This document shows positions 34,182-45,779 of a stretch of DNA of 64,000 nt, piece after piece. The notes beneath the pieces are model-generated. The model worked only from the letters and a program-made list of their open reading frames with translations. It made no database searches and was not told the DNA's origin. Origin of the DNA: Fasciola hepatica (lineage: Eukaryota; Platyhelminthes; Trematoda; Plagiorchiida; Fasciolidae); the NCBI GenBank assembly GCA_948099385.1, contig CANUEZ040000113.1, positions 8,816,501 to 8,880,500 on the forward strand, in the 5' to 3' direction. A program made the position numbers and the translations under genes. Positions within the stretch are counted from its first letter, which is position 1. Each line of letters opens with the position of its first letter.

Positions 34182-34854
34182 CTTGACGTCGTGGCAGTCA
34201 TTCAACATCATGCAGTCCTGTAATACGGAATTTCTGGATTTAAATGTTCCTGTGTGTGTGGTTTAGGACTGCTTCGAAAAATTCGAATTGCAGTGTATTC
34301 CTTGTGAGAAAGTTTCAGATGAACGCAAAACCGCTGTTTTCTTGAGTATTGCTGGGAAGTCAGCTTATTCTGTTTTCAAGAATTAGTCATTCCCTCATAA
34401 GCCTGTTTCCCTGCTATACGAAGAAGTCAACAATCTTGTTCTCCGTCATACGCAACCAGTTAATTTCGGGGTTGTTGAACGTACAAAATTTCACCAGCTT
34501 CAACGAAAAGATTCGCGGGATATTCGGGAGTTTATGCTTCAGTTTCGGACGCAAGTCTTTGGATATCAACCAGAAATGCAACTTCGTGACCTCTGATTGC
34601 TAGCATCAATAATCAACAGTTTCAACGAAAACCGCTTCTGCTTTCTAGTCCCACTCTTCAGCATGTTCGTGAAGTCTGTGAGCCGTATCAAGATGTGAAT
34701 ACTTTTACGGAGTCCACATCTCACATCATGTTGTGAAGTCGCAGTTCCGGACTAGTCAAAAGTCATTAAGTAACTCCCCGCCAGTTCAAACAGATGAGTA
34801 CCCATCAGTCCCAATCCCCGAGGACTCGCAATGACGCATTTGTAGCGAGGACTA

Positions 34855-35330
34855 AATTTGGTCGGTGTAATTCGTGTGGAAAGTTACATTCTGGCTCCGC
34901 CTGTTGTTTTCGGGGTGTTGAGTGTTTCAGATGTGGCTACATTGGCCGCATTCAGTCAGTCTGTAGACATTCCCAGACGAAGTATTCCCACCCATCGGAC
35001 AGTTCCATCTCAGATGATTCTCCCAGTTCTTCCTCTCGGTGAACGCACCGGCATAGAAACGTATTTTACTTTCCTTTCTGGTCGGTGGTGTGCTTCTGCA
35101 TGATTTCATTGTGGACACTGGTAGTGTCGTCTTTCATTCCTATTTTTGTTTTACTTTGTGCTATTCCTGATACTCGGCTATACCAGACTGACATTGTCGT
35201 TAAAGTCACCACTGGACATACTTTGCCTATTCTGGGCTCATGCAATATTTCTCTCACAAATACATCTGGACATTCCTTTAACGGAGCCCTCCTCGTCACC
35301 TAGACTGATCAGTCTGTACCTAGGTTGAAG
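34855..35330 (+). pseudogene. Element G Gag zinc knuckles and protease
   Basis: At 34855-34980 the frame gives CNSCGKLHSG, ACCFRGVECFRCGYIG and RIQSVCRHS, two zinc-binding knuckles in tandem. After a frame change the protease runs from about 35095 with FIVDTGSVV (partly frame-broken), TRLYQTDIVVKVTTGHTL and a LGSCNI block. This is the nucleic-acid-binding end of Gag followed by a retropepsin. Confidence 0.55.
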
Positions 35331-35380
35331 ACCATTAAAGACGTTGGCATTTCTATATCCTACCACATAAACACTTTTCA

Positions 35381-35593
35381 TTGTCTGAATTAATTTTACA
35401 GTGCTCCAAAACCTCCATTGGCATGAAGACGATTCCTGTAAATTTGGATGTAGATGGAGATCCTGTGTTTGTGAAGCCTTGCGTATTAGCCTACGGACTT
35501 CTGAAACCTGTGAAGAAAGTTCTCGATATTTTGCTTGCCAAAAGGATTCTCGAACCCACTTCGTCATCCAAATGGACAACCCCATTGTTACTC
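35381..35593 (+). pseudogene. Element G reverse transcriptase, N-terminal piece
   Basis: It reads LAKRILEPTSSSKWTTPLLL and stops exactly where the LTR of element H begins (35594). The rest of the RT resumes at 40071 with the expected next block, TPRICGDYRVILN, one of the clearest signs that H is an insertion. Confidence 0.75.
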
Positions 35594-35777
35594 TGTGATA
35601 TACAAGGCTAACTCTTTCTGTCTTGAGGGACTTTATTCTCTCTGTTATAACACACATTTGTACAGTACGCGATTCCGCGCATTCGAAATATTACGCTACT
35701 TTCTATACGGTCTTGGAGTTCTTGATTCTCATTAGTTCTGTGTGGTGTTAAGCCTGTTCAGTCCATTCAATGTCACA
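35594..35777 (+). repeat. Element H 5' LTR
   Basis: 184 bp, about 90% identical by eye to 39887-40070 (with CGCGATTCCGCGCATTCGAA and CGGTCTTGGAGTTCTTGATT in common). The terminal CA-TG arrangement and the adjacent TACTC duplication define its ends. Confidence 0.85.
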
Positions 35778-36633
35778 TTTGGCGTCTCGGGCAGAATTTA
35801 AACTATGATTACTTTTGAAATGGCACCTCTTGGTGTAAATTCTACATCCCGATAGGTCGAGGTCTACATGGAACTTTTTGACATTTTGGTGCTTGACAAG
35901 AAATTATTCGGAAGATAAGTAGAAAACAGCATATTTTCTTCATTTCATTGGAAAGGACGCATACAGTCTCGTGAATAATTTGTCTTTTCCGGATCTTCCC
36001 ATCTGTTTAACATACGAAAAGCTTAGGACCATTATTCTACAGCACTTAAAGCCAAATTTAACTGCCTCCCTAGACTTCAAAACCAATCAGTACGCGAATT
36101 CATTCTTCAGCTGCGGACACGGGCAGTTAAGTGCGACTACGATTCCCAATTGAAAGATCGCCTGCGCGATAGCTTGATTGCAGGAATCAACCTTCCAGAT
36201 TTGCATCAGAAGCTGATCAGACCTTTCACCACATTCTCCGCATTGGTGAATAGTATCAGGACGTAAAAGCTGTAACTGCTGTGTTGGAGTCCTTGTGGTT
36301 CATTTCTACTAAAGATCACGGCGATCGAAGCACTTGAAAATTGCCGCATTTGAACAAGCCAATAAATTGGGTGGCAACTAGCCCCCACTTCAGCTATCGA
36401 CTCGTTCGAAATCTAACCACACAGGTTCAAGTTAGAGCAGGTGTGTTTCATGTGGTCAGTTACATTCTCGTTTCACATATCCCTATAGACGACCTACGTG
36501 TTTTGATTGTAGTAAGGTTGGCCAAATTAAAAGTGTTTGTAGACGTAGCCCAGAATGTCGACTGACAATTCGCTCAGCACCATCTGTCACTTCGCCACTC
36601 GGTTCCAGTTTTTCGACACTTGCGTTATCCGTT

Positions 36634-37077
36634 TTGCCAAAGAAAGTTTCACATATTAACCAGACGTTGCGTACTCCAGACTGTAGCAAACACACTTTCA
36701 TTGTTGACACTGGGAGTGTAGAATCCATAATTTCAAGTCAAGCTCTGGATTGGCTTTATCCCGTTGCTAAGATTAATCCTACCAATCTGACTATTCGAAG
36801 TATTACTGGACACACACTCTCACTTGTCGATTCCTGTATGGCTCCAGTTCACTTATATGACTCTGATCCGATGGAATGTGAGTTTTTGGTTTCTGATTCA
36901 GGACCTTCAGTTCTTGATTTGAAAGTTCTTCGAAAATTGCACACTGGTGTAACTTTCTTCGCATCTCCACTTGATCCATCTGATATACAACAGCTTGTTT
37001 TAAAGTGTTCTAGGGTTTCTGGTGGTAAAAGTATTCCTGATGTGAAGTTAGAAATAACTGTCGACCCCATTTTCTGA
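36634..37077 (+). pseudogene. Element H protease
   Basis: An open frame of 147 codons. The active-site motif FIVDTGSVESIIS lies about 24 residues in; later come LTIRSITGHTLSLVDSC and LDLKVLRKLHTGVTFF. Retropepsins act as dimers to cut the polyprotein. This is the best preserved part of element H. Confidence 0.75.
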
Positions 37078-37099
37078 AGAGCAGAATGATTCATTTTGG

Positions 37100-38330
37100 T
37101 CTGAGAGAACCTGTCCTCCAAGCATTACAGTCCATGTGTGAGCGCGGAATTATTAGCTCTTTGAAGTCGTTTAACTGGGCCACACCGAATGTCACTCTGT
37201 TATAGGCTGGTGGATAGACACCACGGATTTGCGGTGACTACCGACTGACCTTGAATAAGTGCTTATTGCTGCGTACATGCACAACTGAAGAGCCCGAAGA
37301 CGTGTTCCACTGACTCACAGGGTCCAGTGTATCCTCTAAAATTGACCTGAAAGATGCATACCTGCAAATATCTCTGGACAAGAAATCCTGTGCGTTAACG
37401 GCCATCAACACTCCTTTCGTTATATTTCAATGCAACATTTTGCCTTTCGGTCTCAATGTCTCGCCAGCTATTTTTCTTCAGTCTCTTGTCCATATTGTTC
37501 AAGGTCTTTTGGGTGTTGAGTCATGCCAAGATGATATTATTGTCCATGGTTCCACTCGGGCTAGACATGATTAACGTCTCTGTTGTTTGCTGAAGCAGTT
37601 CATTAAGTTCAACATTTCCACTAACCCAGACAAGTGTATTGTCGGTGTCTCTGAGTTTTCATGTCTTGGTTACATTATTAACCCTGAAGGTTTCTCCCTG
37701 GACCCAACACTTTTATCCCAGTGCGTTAACACATCTTCACTCACAAACATTCATGAATTACCTTATATTCTTAGCGTTCTTCAGTGTTATGCCCGTTTTA
37801 TTCCAATTTTTTTCTCAGCAAGCCAGTTGTCTGTTCGATATTCTGTCCCCCCATTTCTTCTTTTGGAATCAAGCTCGCGAAAATACCCTTCGTAAGTTGA
37901 TATCTTACCTACCATCCGGCTTTGTCCTTATTCGTTCTCTCCGGAACATGATTCAACTGTTATTACTGATGCATCTCCTACGGGCATATGTGCTGTTCTT
38001 GAACAATGCGACCGGTCAGTCACTGGCATTTCAAGGAGGCACTCTAAAGCTGAGTAAGGATACTCACCAGCACAAAGAGAGGCCTTGGCAGTTTACTGGG
38101 CCGTCAAGCGTTTGCACAGATATTTATTTGGTCAGAAGTTCACCGTTGTTACTGACCATCTAGCACTGTAGTTCGTCTATCATCCGCATCTTTCGTTGTC
38201 GAAATCATCAGTTGCAGTGGTTCAAAGACGGAGTATTTCACTCAGATCATATGATCACGATATTCTGCATCGTAGTGCTAAACACATACCGCATACTGAC
38301 CTTCTATCCAGAATGTCATATTCATCTCGA
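37100..38330 (+). pseudogene. Element H reverse transcriptase and RNase H
   Basis: Pieces in several frames give TPRICGDYRLTLNKC (37216-37260), SSKIDLKDAYLQISLDKKS, FGLNVSPAIF, a CQDDIIVHGS box (catalytic YxDD changed to CQDD) and FSCLGYIINPEGFSLDP. RNase H traces follow to about 38300 (VTDHL, HRSAKHIPHTDLLSRM). At least five stops or shifts are present. Confidence 0.65.
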
Positions 38331-38459
38331 CCACCAGTCACTCTTGACTGTTTGTTAATACAACCACTAGCAGTGCTGTGTAAAGATCTTTTGAAGGATA
38401 CAAAGGCGTGTTTTGCTCCAGTCATTTTAGTTCTACGTCGGGGTTGGACGTGGAACAAA

Positions 38460-39891
38460 AAGCGGCGAATCCCTGACTTTTACTCTCGTCATAACGACTT
38501 GTCAATCACTCCAGATGGATTACTGTGCCGCGTGGTCATTCTTCCAGTATTCCGTTCTGGTATATTGGCAGATCTCCATTCAGGGCGTTTGGGAGTTGAC
38601 AAAATGAAGTCCGCGGTACGACTTACTTGCTGGTGGCCGGAACTGGATGCCGACATCGTACCTACAGCTAAAAACTTCAAGTAGTGTTTACGTAAGACAC
38701 ATTCAAAATCTTCAAAGTGACTTCCTTGGCCAGTGCCCTGTGAGGCGTGTCTGCGGGTACATGCAGACTATTGTAGGCCCTTTTTGGGTAAATACTACGC
38801 TCTTGTCGTCATTGGTGTTTTCTCCCGCTAGCCAGAGGTATATTTAACAACTTCGCCTACGGCTGACTTCACGCAGATTGCGCTCAGGAAACAATTCAGC
38901 AGAGAAGGAGTTCCGTTTGTGCTAGTTACTGACAATGGCACACATTTCACTGCTAAACTCTTGGATGAGTGGTTAAAAGGTTTTGGTTGGTGTTGTGTTC
39001 GGCCTGAACAGCAGGTGCTCAGACAGACGATCTTGCACGCACACACATGCACAGACACAGCTGACGTTTGCCGTGCTTCGTCCCGGACGGCATTGACCAA
39101 TCAGATTGTATCACCTGTTGCGCGACCTTGCACGACGTGGTCCGATTGTACCGTTGTTTTACACTTCCGATTATATGCATGACTGGCTCGCACTTGCAGA
39201 CTCGTTTGCGTTTTCACGTGCTTGCTTGTACCGGCGCTTACTGTACGTTGCTGCGGGAATATACGTTTATCCACACACGTGCGCCTTTCTTCTTTAACCG
39301 AATTGTGAACACAACAGTTGCAAACATGTATACACTGCTTCACGTCACCCACAGTCTCATGGCCTTGTAGAGACCTTTGTACGCACGCTTGAGAGTGTAA
39401 TTCATTCTGTGAATCCACACACATTTTTTGAACTTGATTATGCCATTGACAACTTTCTTATGCAATATTGTAACGCTGCACATACTGCTACTGGTAAAAT
39501 TCCATCTCAGTTACCTAAATACCGTAGCTTCAGAACCAAGTTTGAGTGTATATTGAAAGCTACTGTCAGTTATTACAGCGGAATGACTTACGACCGCCGA
39601 ACGTCATTGCCTTTTTGCACAACGGGAACCGAATGGTCATTATTCTGGATCTAGATGATCTATCCAGTCACAGACGTCATGTTGACTAGGTATAGTTCAG
39701 TGACGAGGGTCAGTTTGATGTCATTTCACCTGTTGTTGTATCAACTGATAGTTTTTATCTGGATGTATTTGAATCCGAGAATCCCAGGGAACAACCAAGT
39801 ATCCGAAGATCTGGAGGAATTCGTTCATTACCACGAAGAGATTACGAACAACATCCCCCTCCCCCATCAATTCAGCGTGCGGCGGATGTGA
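38460..39891 (+). pseudogene. Element H integrase, split by a 326-bp insertion
   Basis: The zinc-binding region (DLHSGRLGVDKMKSAVRLT, CWWPELDADI) is followed by the catalytic core with LVTDNGTHFTAKLLDEW (38918-38970). The core is then interrupted at 38990 and resumes around 39322 with HPQSHGLVETFVRTLESV, which holds the catalytic Glu. The tail runs to the 3' LTR at 39887. Confidence 0.7.
38991..39316. mobile_element. 326-bp insertion with 10-bp inverted ends in H integrase
   Basis: Ends are TGTTGTGTTC and GAACACAACA, exact inverted copies. It is flanked by GTTGG on the left and GTTGC on the right, a probable 5-bp target duplication with one change. No coding frame. It could be a solo LTR (TG...CA ends, 5-bp duplication) or a MITE. 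Confidence 0.65.
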
Positions 39892-40070
39892 TATACAAGA
39901 CTGACTCTTTCTGTCTTGAGGGACTTTATTCTCTCTGTTTTAACACACATTTGTACAGTACGCGATTCCGCGCATTCGAAATATTACGCTACTTCCTATA
40001 CGGTCTTGGAGTTCTTGATTCTCATTAGTTCTGTGTGGGGTTAAGCCTACTCAACCCACCCGATATCACA
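39887..40070 (+). repeat. Element H 3' LTR
   Basis: 184 bp, partner of 35594-35777, ending CGATATCACA and followed directly by the target duplication TACTC and the rest of element G's RT. Confidence 0.85.
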
Positions 40071-41282
40071 TACTCCGTTGAAATCCGATGGACATACTCC
40101 AAGAATATGCGGGGATTATCGAGTCATTTTGAATACGAGGCTTCCTCGGTGTACGTGCACTATTGTAGAATCGGAAGATTCACTGGCTCGCTTCCATGGC
40201 TCCAATCACTTCTCACGTATGGACTTGAAGAAAGCTCAGCTGCAAATTCCCTTACATGAAGACTCTCGTGAGTTCACTGCTAATAATACCCCATTTGGTC
40301 TATGCACATACAAGTTTCTACCTTTTGGACTGAGTGTTTCTCCAGCCATCTTGCAGTCTATTATAAATAATATCACTGAGGTACTCGAAGTTGTCGAATG
40401 CTATCAAAATGATGTCATCCATGCACCCATTCAGGTAGCTCGTGGTGATAGAGTGAAACCGTTATTGCAACTCTTTTGTGAGTTTGACATTGTCACTAAC
40501 CCTTCTTAATGTGTGTTTAATTCCACTTCTCTTGATTTTCTGGGATACCATAGAACCAAGGATAGTTAGAAACCTGATCCTTATCATCTCGCTCCTTTGC
40601 TTGACGTACGCGTCCCTCTAAACAGCACTGAACTGCGTTCTTTGGTTGGTTCTCACCAATATTACTGGCGTCTTATTCAGAATGTTGTTTTCATTATGAA
40701 ATCTATTTTCACAGTACTGTTATCCGGTAATTTCACGTGATCAGACAAAAAAGAACAACCGTTACGTTCTATTCTATCATACCTTCAAACCAAGGCATTT
40801 TTGCATTCATTCACTACCAAACTACATTCCACCCTCATCATTGAAGCATCATCCACCGGAGTTGGAGCTCTATTGGAACAGGGCGGATTCCCTGTTGTTC
40901 TTGTTGCACGCCGAATTGTTACTGCCGCAAGGGCTGTTCCCAGACGCAATGTAAAGCTTTGGCTGTCTATTGGTCTGTCAAACGGCTTCATAACTATCTG
41001 TTTGGATCCAAACTCATCATATTTTCTGATCATAAGGCACTCCGTTTCAGTTACGACCCATAAAAATCATCACTTAAGTCCACTGCTGCCATGGTTCAGC
41101 GAAGGTTTATAGCGCTTTCTGCTTATGATTATGACATTCAACATATTAGTGGTAAACAAATTCTACTTGTGGATTATCTATGCAAACACACTCAGTCAGA
41201 TAGTCCATGTGATTTTGATTCTTCACTTGTGCAGCCACTTCCTGTAAACCAACAAGATCTAATTCGTGATTTACGTAGATAG
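40071..41282 (+). pseudogene. Element G RT (C-terminal piece) and RNase H
   Basis: It resumes RT with TPRICGDYRVILNTRL, then FSRMDLKKAQLQIPLHE, FGLCTYKFLPFGLSVSPAI and CYQNDVIHAP (the YxDD box is degraded to YQND). RNase H follows with LIIEASSTGVGALLEQGG (40830-40885), a SDHKALRF trace near 41025-41055 and ISGKQILLVDYLCKHT near 41145. Confidence 0.65.
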
Positions 41283-42316
41283 TTTGAATCTATTCTCTCC
41301 GCACTTAAAAGAGGATGGAATGCCAACATCAAGCGTCGATTTTTCGATTTTTTCAAGGAGACAGGAGTTATCTGTGACACTCAACGGAATTCTGTGTCTA
41401 AACGACCACATTGTGATTTCCCCATTACTCCGGCGAATAATACTACCTGGTTTGCATTCTGGTCATTTGGGAGTTGGAAAAATGAAGGCGTTGGCTCGCT
41501 TAACTTGCTGGTGGCCCATGGTCGATTGTGTTATTGTGCAGTTCACCAAACCGTGTGACCACTGTGTACACAAAATCTATCCTCTAAGTTCAAAATGGAC
41601 TCCATGGCCTGTATCTTTTGAAGCTTGGGAAAGAATTCATGCCAGCTACGGTCGTCCATCCCCCAATAAATATTGCGCTTTAGTGAATATTGATTTCTGT
41701 TCTCGTTGGCTGGAAGTATATTTTACAACAACAGCTGATACTTAAATCACACTAACTGCCCAGAGAAAGACATTCCCCAGTGAAGGAGCTCCCCATGAGT
41801 TGATTACTGATAACGGAAGCTACTTGGCTGCCGAAAAGATCACCACCTGGCTTAGAGGAATAGGCTATCGCCACCCACTTACTACACCCAAACATCCACA
41901 GTTACATGGAGTGGCTGAAAACTTCGTTCGCAATTTGGAGCGCTGTAAGGGCGATCAATCTAACAAAAACCCAAGAGCTTGAACGAGGTGTGGACAATTT
42001 CCTGCTTCAGTGCGTAAAAGTAGCTCAAGACACCACACTTTCTAGTCCAGTAAAATTACTCAAGTGTCGAGTACTCCGTTCGAATCTAAGATGTACTGAA
42101 TCTGCTTACGTACCCTACCAACAGGCAAACGATTTACGGCCAACGTCTGGAATTGTGGTGGGACAACTTGTTAATCGTATTTTACGAAATTCGGACCTAG
42201 ATGGCAGGTTGGTGCACCGGAGACATGTTGATCAAATTCATTACCGAGTTCCTGAAATTCCTGCGGATACAGATGGTGTTCGAAGTATTCCACATGTTGA
42301 TTCTGATTCGGAATGA
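41266..42316 (+). pseudogene. Element G integrase and C-terminal tail
   Basis: The zinc-binding block is GLHSGHLGVGKMKALARLT with CWWPMVDCVIVQ and CDHCVHK. The catalytic core has SRWLEVYFTTTADT, MITDNGSYLAAEKITTWL and HPQLHGVAENFVRNLE, so the D-D-E residues can be placed. The tail continues to 42316 (LDGRLVHRRHVDQIHYRV). One stop (about 41743) and frameshifts near 41980 break it. Confidence 0.7.
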
Positions 42317-42419
42317 TCTAGTGAACCTGTGTTGAGATGTTCCGAAGGCCTGGCCACTCAACCGCCCAGAGACCACAAAATACCCCCAGCTTCATTCGAG
42401 TTGTGCTGCTTTTGACGGT

Positions 42420-42586
42420 TGTCCATAAAGCAGCTATTCGTTATCACCCCTTTGTATCAATGCATACAAGCCGTCTTGCATTGTGTAAATAATTAAATAT
42501 GATTCATACTTCGAACCGTTGTGTTCTGTTATTCGTCCAGACTTGGGATAATTAATGTTATTTATTCAGTGCACTATAATTTCACA
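42420..42586 (+). repeat. Element G 3' LTR
   Basis: 167 bp, partner of 34015-34181, ending TTTCACA. Divergence from the 5' copy is much higher than between the LTRs of E2b, consistent with an old insertion. Confidence 0.7.
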
Positions 42587-42660
42587 TTATCTCTGCAACC
42601 CACATCACGCCAATTATCAAGGCCGCCCATATCATTTGGTCCTGAGCGGCTGCACCAAAT

Positions 42661-43143
42661 TGTAACATGAAATCATCAGTGATCTTCTGCCCCGAGGGTT
42701 GCATGTGTTCAATCTGCAAAAGCACAAAAAGAAGAGAAACTCTATGAGTCGAGGCTCAGTGAGTGGGTAAGGTCGTTAAACCTTACTTCACAGTTTCCTT
42801 ATTAAACACGTTCCTCGGTCCTTCGTACTGCGTGGACCACTTGCGCATTACTCTAATGCTCGGTACTGTACGAATATGTCAACCAGAACGGCATTCCCCC
42901 CAACCCGTGAGAACGAGAAGGCCGTTGGGAGAGATAGCGGTTAGCGTGTACTTGGGAGCGTGCGTCATAGCGTGCGCAAGAGCAACGGTCAAATAGCAAC
43001 CACGCTTGGCAGTCATAGTTCAGTCAAACAATAGACCTGTTAAAAGTATGGACGAAGATGGCGGTCTCTACAAGTGTATCAACAGACATCAACACTCACT
43101 TAAGTAGAACAAAATTATGGTGGCTTAAAGGCTGACCATCACG
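42661..43143 (+). repeat. LTR-like direct repeat B, right copy, with a 311-bp insertion
   Basis: It matches 33597-33757 (CTGCAAAAGCACAAAAAGAAG, then TGTATCAACAGACA and ATGGTGGCT) but is interrupted at about 42764-43074 by 311 bp that the left copy lacks. The inserted piece has no coding frame and no clear inverted ends; AGTG at both borders may be a short duplication. Confidence 0.5.
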
Positions 43144-43229
43144 GATTTCCATTTTGGCAAGGTTACCTGCGTTGTTCACACATATCTTAAGATGAGTTTG
43201 CAAAACCCAAACAGAAGGGATGCCTCGCC

Positions 43230-43610
43230 CTAAAGAATACTTTGGTCTTCCCAATGAGTGTCCCTTATTCAGGTTTAACTACATTTCTCGTTGTTTTTGT
43301 TCTAGGCCAAATTATTACTGCTAAGGATGTGTTATTCCGAAATGCTGCTCGAGGACTTGGCTTTCTGCTGGTCTGTCAAGTGACTTCACGGTTGTCTGTT
43401 TTGATCCAACTTCATTATTATTTCTGACCACGAAGCCTTTCGTTTCATTTACCACCTATCCATATCAATAAACAAACTCACTGCTGCGATTGTCCAGCGA
43501 TCATTTATAGCACTTTCCGCATACAATCATGATATTCAAAATTGCATTGGTAAGAAAAGTCCACATACGGATTATCTATCCAGAAGATCACAGTCTTGTG
43601 GCAAATGTGG
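43230..43610 (+). pseudogene. Ty3/gypsy RNase H fragment
   Basis: It reads in several frames FLISDHEAFRFIYHLSIS, IVQRSFIALSAYNHDIQN and a PHTDYLSRRS end, the C-terminal RNase H and connection to integrase. It resembles G and H and is a third, separate remnant. 43611-44689 holds nothing I can name apart from a small hairpin (GTTGGACTT at 44071, AAGTCCAAC at 44133). Confidence 0.5.
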
Positions 43611-45237
43611 TTCTGAATAATGATTATATCATATTTCGGGAAGCCAGGTACATGTGCAGCTGCACTATCAGTAGTGTATGAGAGATTTATAAATATGCTG
43701 GGTATCAAAGAGGTTAAGTACGCAAAGCTTTCGGGCAAACTGTGGATCAACTTTGGACTAAAATGACCCGTAACATGTGTCTTCAAAAGCTGCACAGAAA
43801 ATCGTGGAATTTTACAGGAAATATAATAAGGAAAAACCACAATATTTATTAAAATATATCTGCGTTATGAAAATGGCATCTTTTGTTTTACAAGTTTCCA
43901 CCAAACCATTTTTATAATGAACAATTTGGTTTTCACAAACAAAGCTTTTTATCAGTGCTAAGTTAGTAGTTTCGATCGAAAGGATGGATAGTGGACAGAT
44001 AGACTAAGAAATGTGCAGTAGGATGGATCAAGAAAGACAGAGGTACTCATTTCCAGCAAATTTTTCCAAAGTTGGACTTAGCTCTACGAGCTCCCAATTG
44101 GGCTGAGATAGCGCTTACCAACGTATCTAATGGTGAAGTCCAACCTTAACCTAACGTGGTCCAAAGAGCTCCTGTTTGGGCGTGTGTTGTGCGTGCCGCT
44201 TGGGTAAGTTTAAATTCATGAAAACTGAATATAAATCAATGACAATGAAATGCGCAGAACACTGACGTCTTTGTCGACTCAAAAGTTTAATAGAGCATGC
44301 GGAAATTTTGTGGGACTGGAAACAGTCATTGACTTGTCTACGCGATTCACATGAAGGGAAGGACTGTGTGAACTTTTGGTTAAGAGTACAGTGATGTGCC
44401 TTAATACAACCGGAAAATCCGGTAAGAATGAGAATTCATTTTTTGAACAGAGTTTACATGAAGATTTAGTGAACTGCGTCTCGATATTGGATTTTACGAA
44501 TAAAGGGAATAGAACAAGAGCTCCGAAAATCTCAGAAATTTGGCGTTTATCTGAAACACTGAATGAAGAGACCGGTTGAAGGACACTTGGAAGGGTTCAA
44601 TAAAGATTTCCGTTCTGCTCTGAAATTGTGCTTTTGTCGAAGAGGGACATCCGGTACTCTGGAAATTGCGTCGAAAGCAACCCAATTAGCACATCGCCCC
44701 AACTTTTGGGGTAAACCTGGGGTATACCCCAAGATCAGTTTTCATGTGAAAAAGGTGCTATTTGGTAATGGAATTACTGGGACTGTATCCCTATGTACGT
44801 ACTTGGTCATCTTAAGGCACCTTTCTAGTGGCCTGTTTTGTTTTACTACATCGCCATCAGTAGCGACCTTCACACAGCCTTGTGCAGTCGTGGTTCAGTC
44901 CTCCACGTGACCTTGGGCGTAGTTTCTCTGGCAGGTGTCTCACGTGTTGAGTATGGGATTCGTACAAACCGTGTTGAACACATTACCTATACATGTTTGT
45001 ATTCGCGCTAAGCAGCACGCTGAGGCTGGCCCGAAGTTTGGGCAGCCCCATTAAGTAAACTTGGGAAAAACTTGGGGTTAGCCCAAGATTGGTACCTCTT
45101 GGAGCACTTTTCATGTGTGATCCTCATGTTGACTGATTTATCAGTCTCCAGTCAGTGACAGAGAATATATTCATCTTAAGTAGAAGAACTGCAGCCTAAT
45201 AAGCGTATACTCGTGCTTTGTTATACCTATGGCTTTA

Positions 45238-45289
<52 letters not shown>

Positions 45290-45290
45290 T
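45238..45290. repeat. (TA)n microsatellite
   Basis: About 24 TA units. There is no inverted repeat around it, unlike the tract at 6938-7439. Confidence 0.95.
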
Positions 45291-45779
45291 TATATGTGTA
45301 TCATATGATACTCCATCGTTTTTCCTGGAACCGTGGGTACCTGGCATACCCATGTTTAATGTGGATGGATATTTGTTTGTAATTGTCATTTTTGGATTTA
45401 CAATGAAGAAAAATGTGGTTTGGCGTTTACCATTCCTCTGTGTTTACAACTGAAAGCTAACTCACATGGACCATCCAAGCAAGTGGCAAAGTTACCGCCT
45501 GCGCAAGCTGGCTTTGAGTACCCTGCTGTGCACTGAATACGACGAGGCTTCTGTGTGGGTCCATAGATATCGACGTCCGAAGATGACGTCAACGGGTACT
45601 TAAATATTTGCAGAGTAATGTAACGTTCATTATATCTAGTGCTTCCGGTAACTATGTCGCCTAGCGATGAGGTTTCGGATGGACATCAACCACACCTTCC
45701 GTACTCCTCGTCAACAACGAATTAACATGCGTCAACATCAGACTTGACCGCTGGTGTCAGTGAGTATATTTTTCTGTGT

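Larger units (their letters stand above)
35594..40070 (+). mobile_element. LTR retrotransposon H, inserted in element G
   Basis: A 4477-bp element with two 184-bp LTRs (35594-35777 and 39887-40070). LTR termini are TGTGATAT and ATATCACA, perfect inverted ends. The 5-bp target duplication TACTC lies at 35589-35593 and 40071-40075. The 5' LTR is followed by the primer-binding candidate TTTGGCGTCTCGGGC. Between the LTRs are a broken gag (35820-36560, including a second zinc-knuckle region), protease, RT, RNase H and integrase, with the order protease-RT-RNase H-integrase of Ty3/gypsy. It is related to G but not identical. Frames are broken; inactive. Confidence 0.85.
34015..42586 (+). mobile_element. 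Ty3/gypsy-like element G, interrupted by element H
   Basis: About 4.1 kb once the inserted element is discounted. Both ends carry a 167-bp LTR (TGTC start, ACA end). After the left LTR comes a probable primer-binding site (TTGACGTCGTGG, from 34183). Order of domains: gag relic (34270-34750), paired zinc knuckles (34855-35000), protease (35085-35330), RT split between 35380-35593 and 40071-40520, RNase H (40600-41260), integrase and C-terminal tail (41266-42316). Many stops and frameshifts; inactive. No target duplication could be confirmed outside the LTRs. The double zinc knuckle and integrase style suggest relatives of schistosome gypsy elements, but that is a recollection, not a comparison. 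Confidence 0.7.

Noticed and set aside
34015..43143. B and A repeats as one long LTR of element G
   Set aside because: Their order is B-A on the left but A-B on the right, so they cannot be a single directly repeated LTR.
44563..44910. 115-codon plus-strand frame
   Set aside because: It lies over the left subterminal repeats of the CACTA element and has no similarity to a known family.
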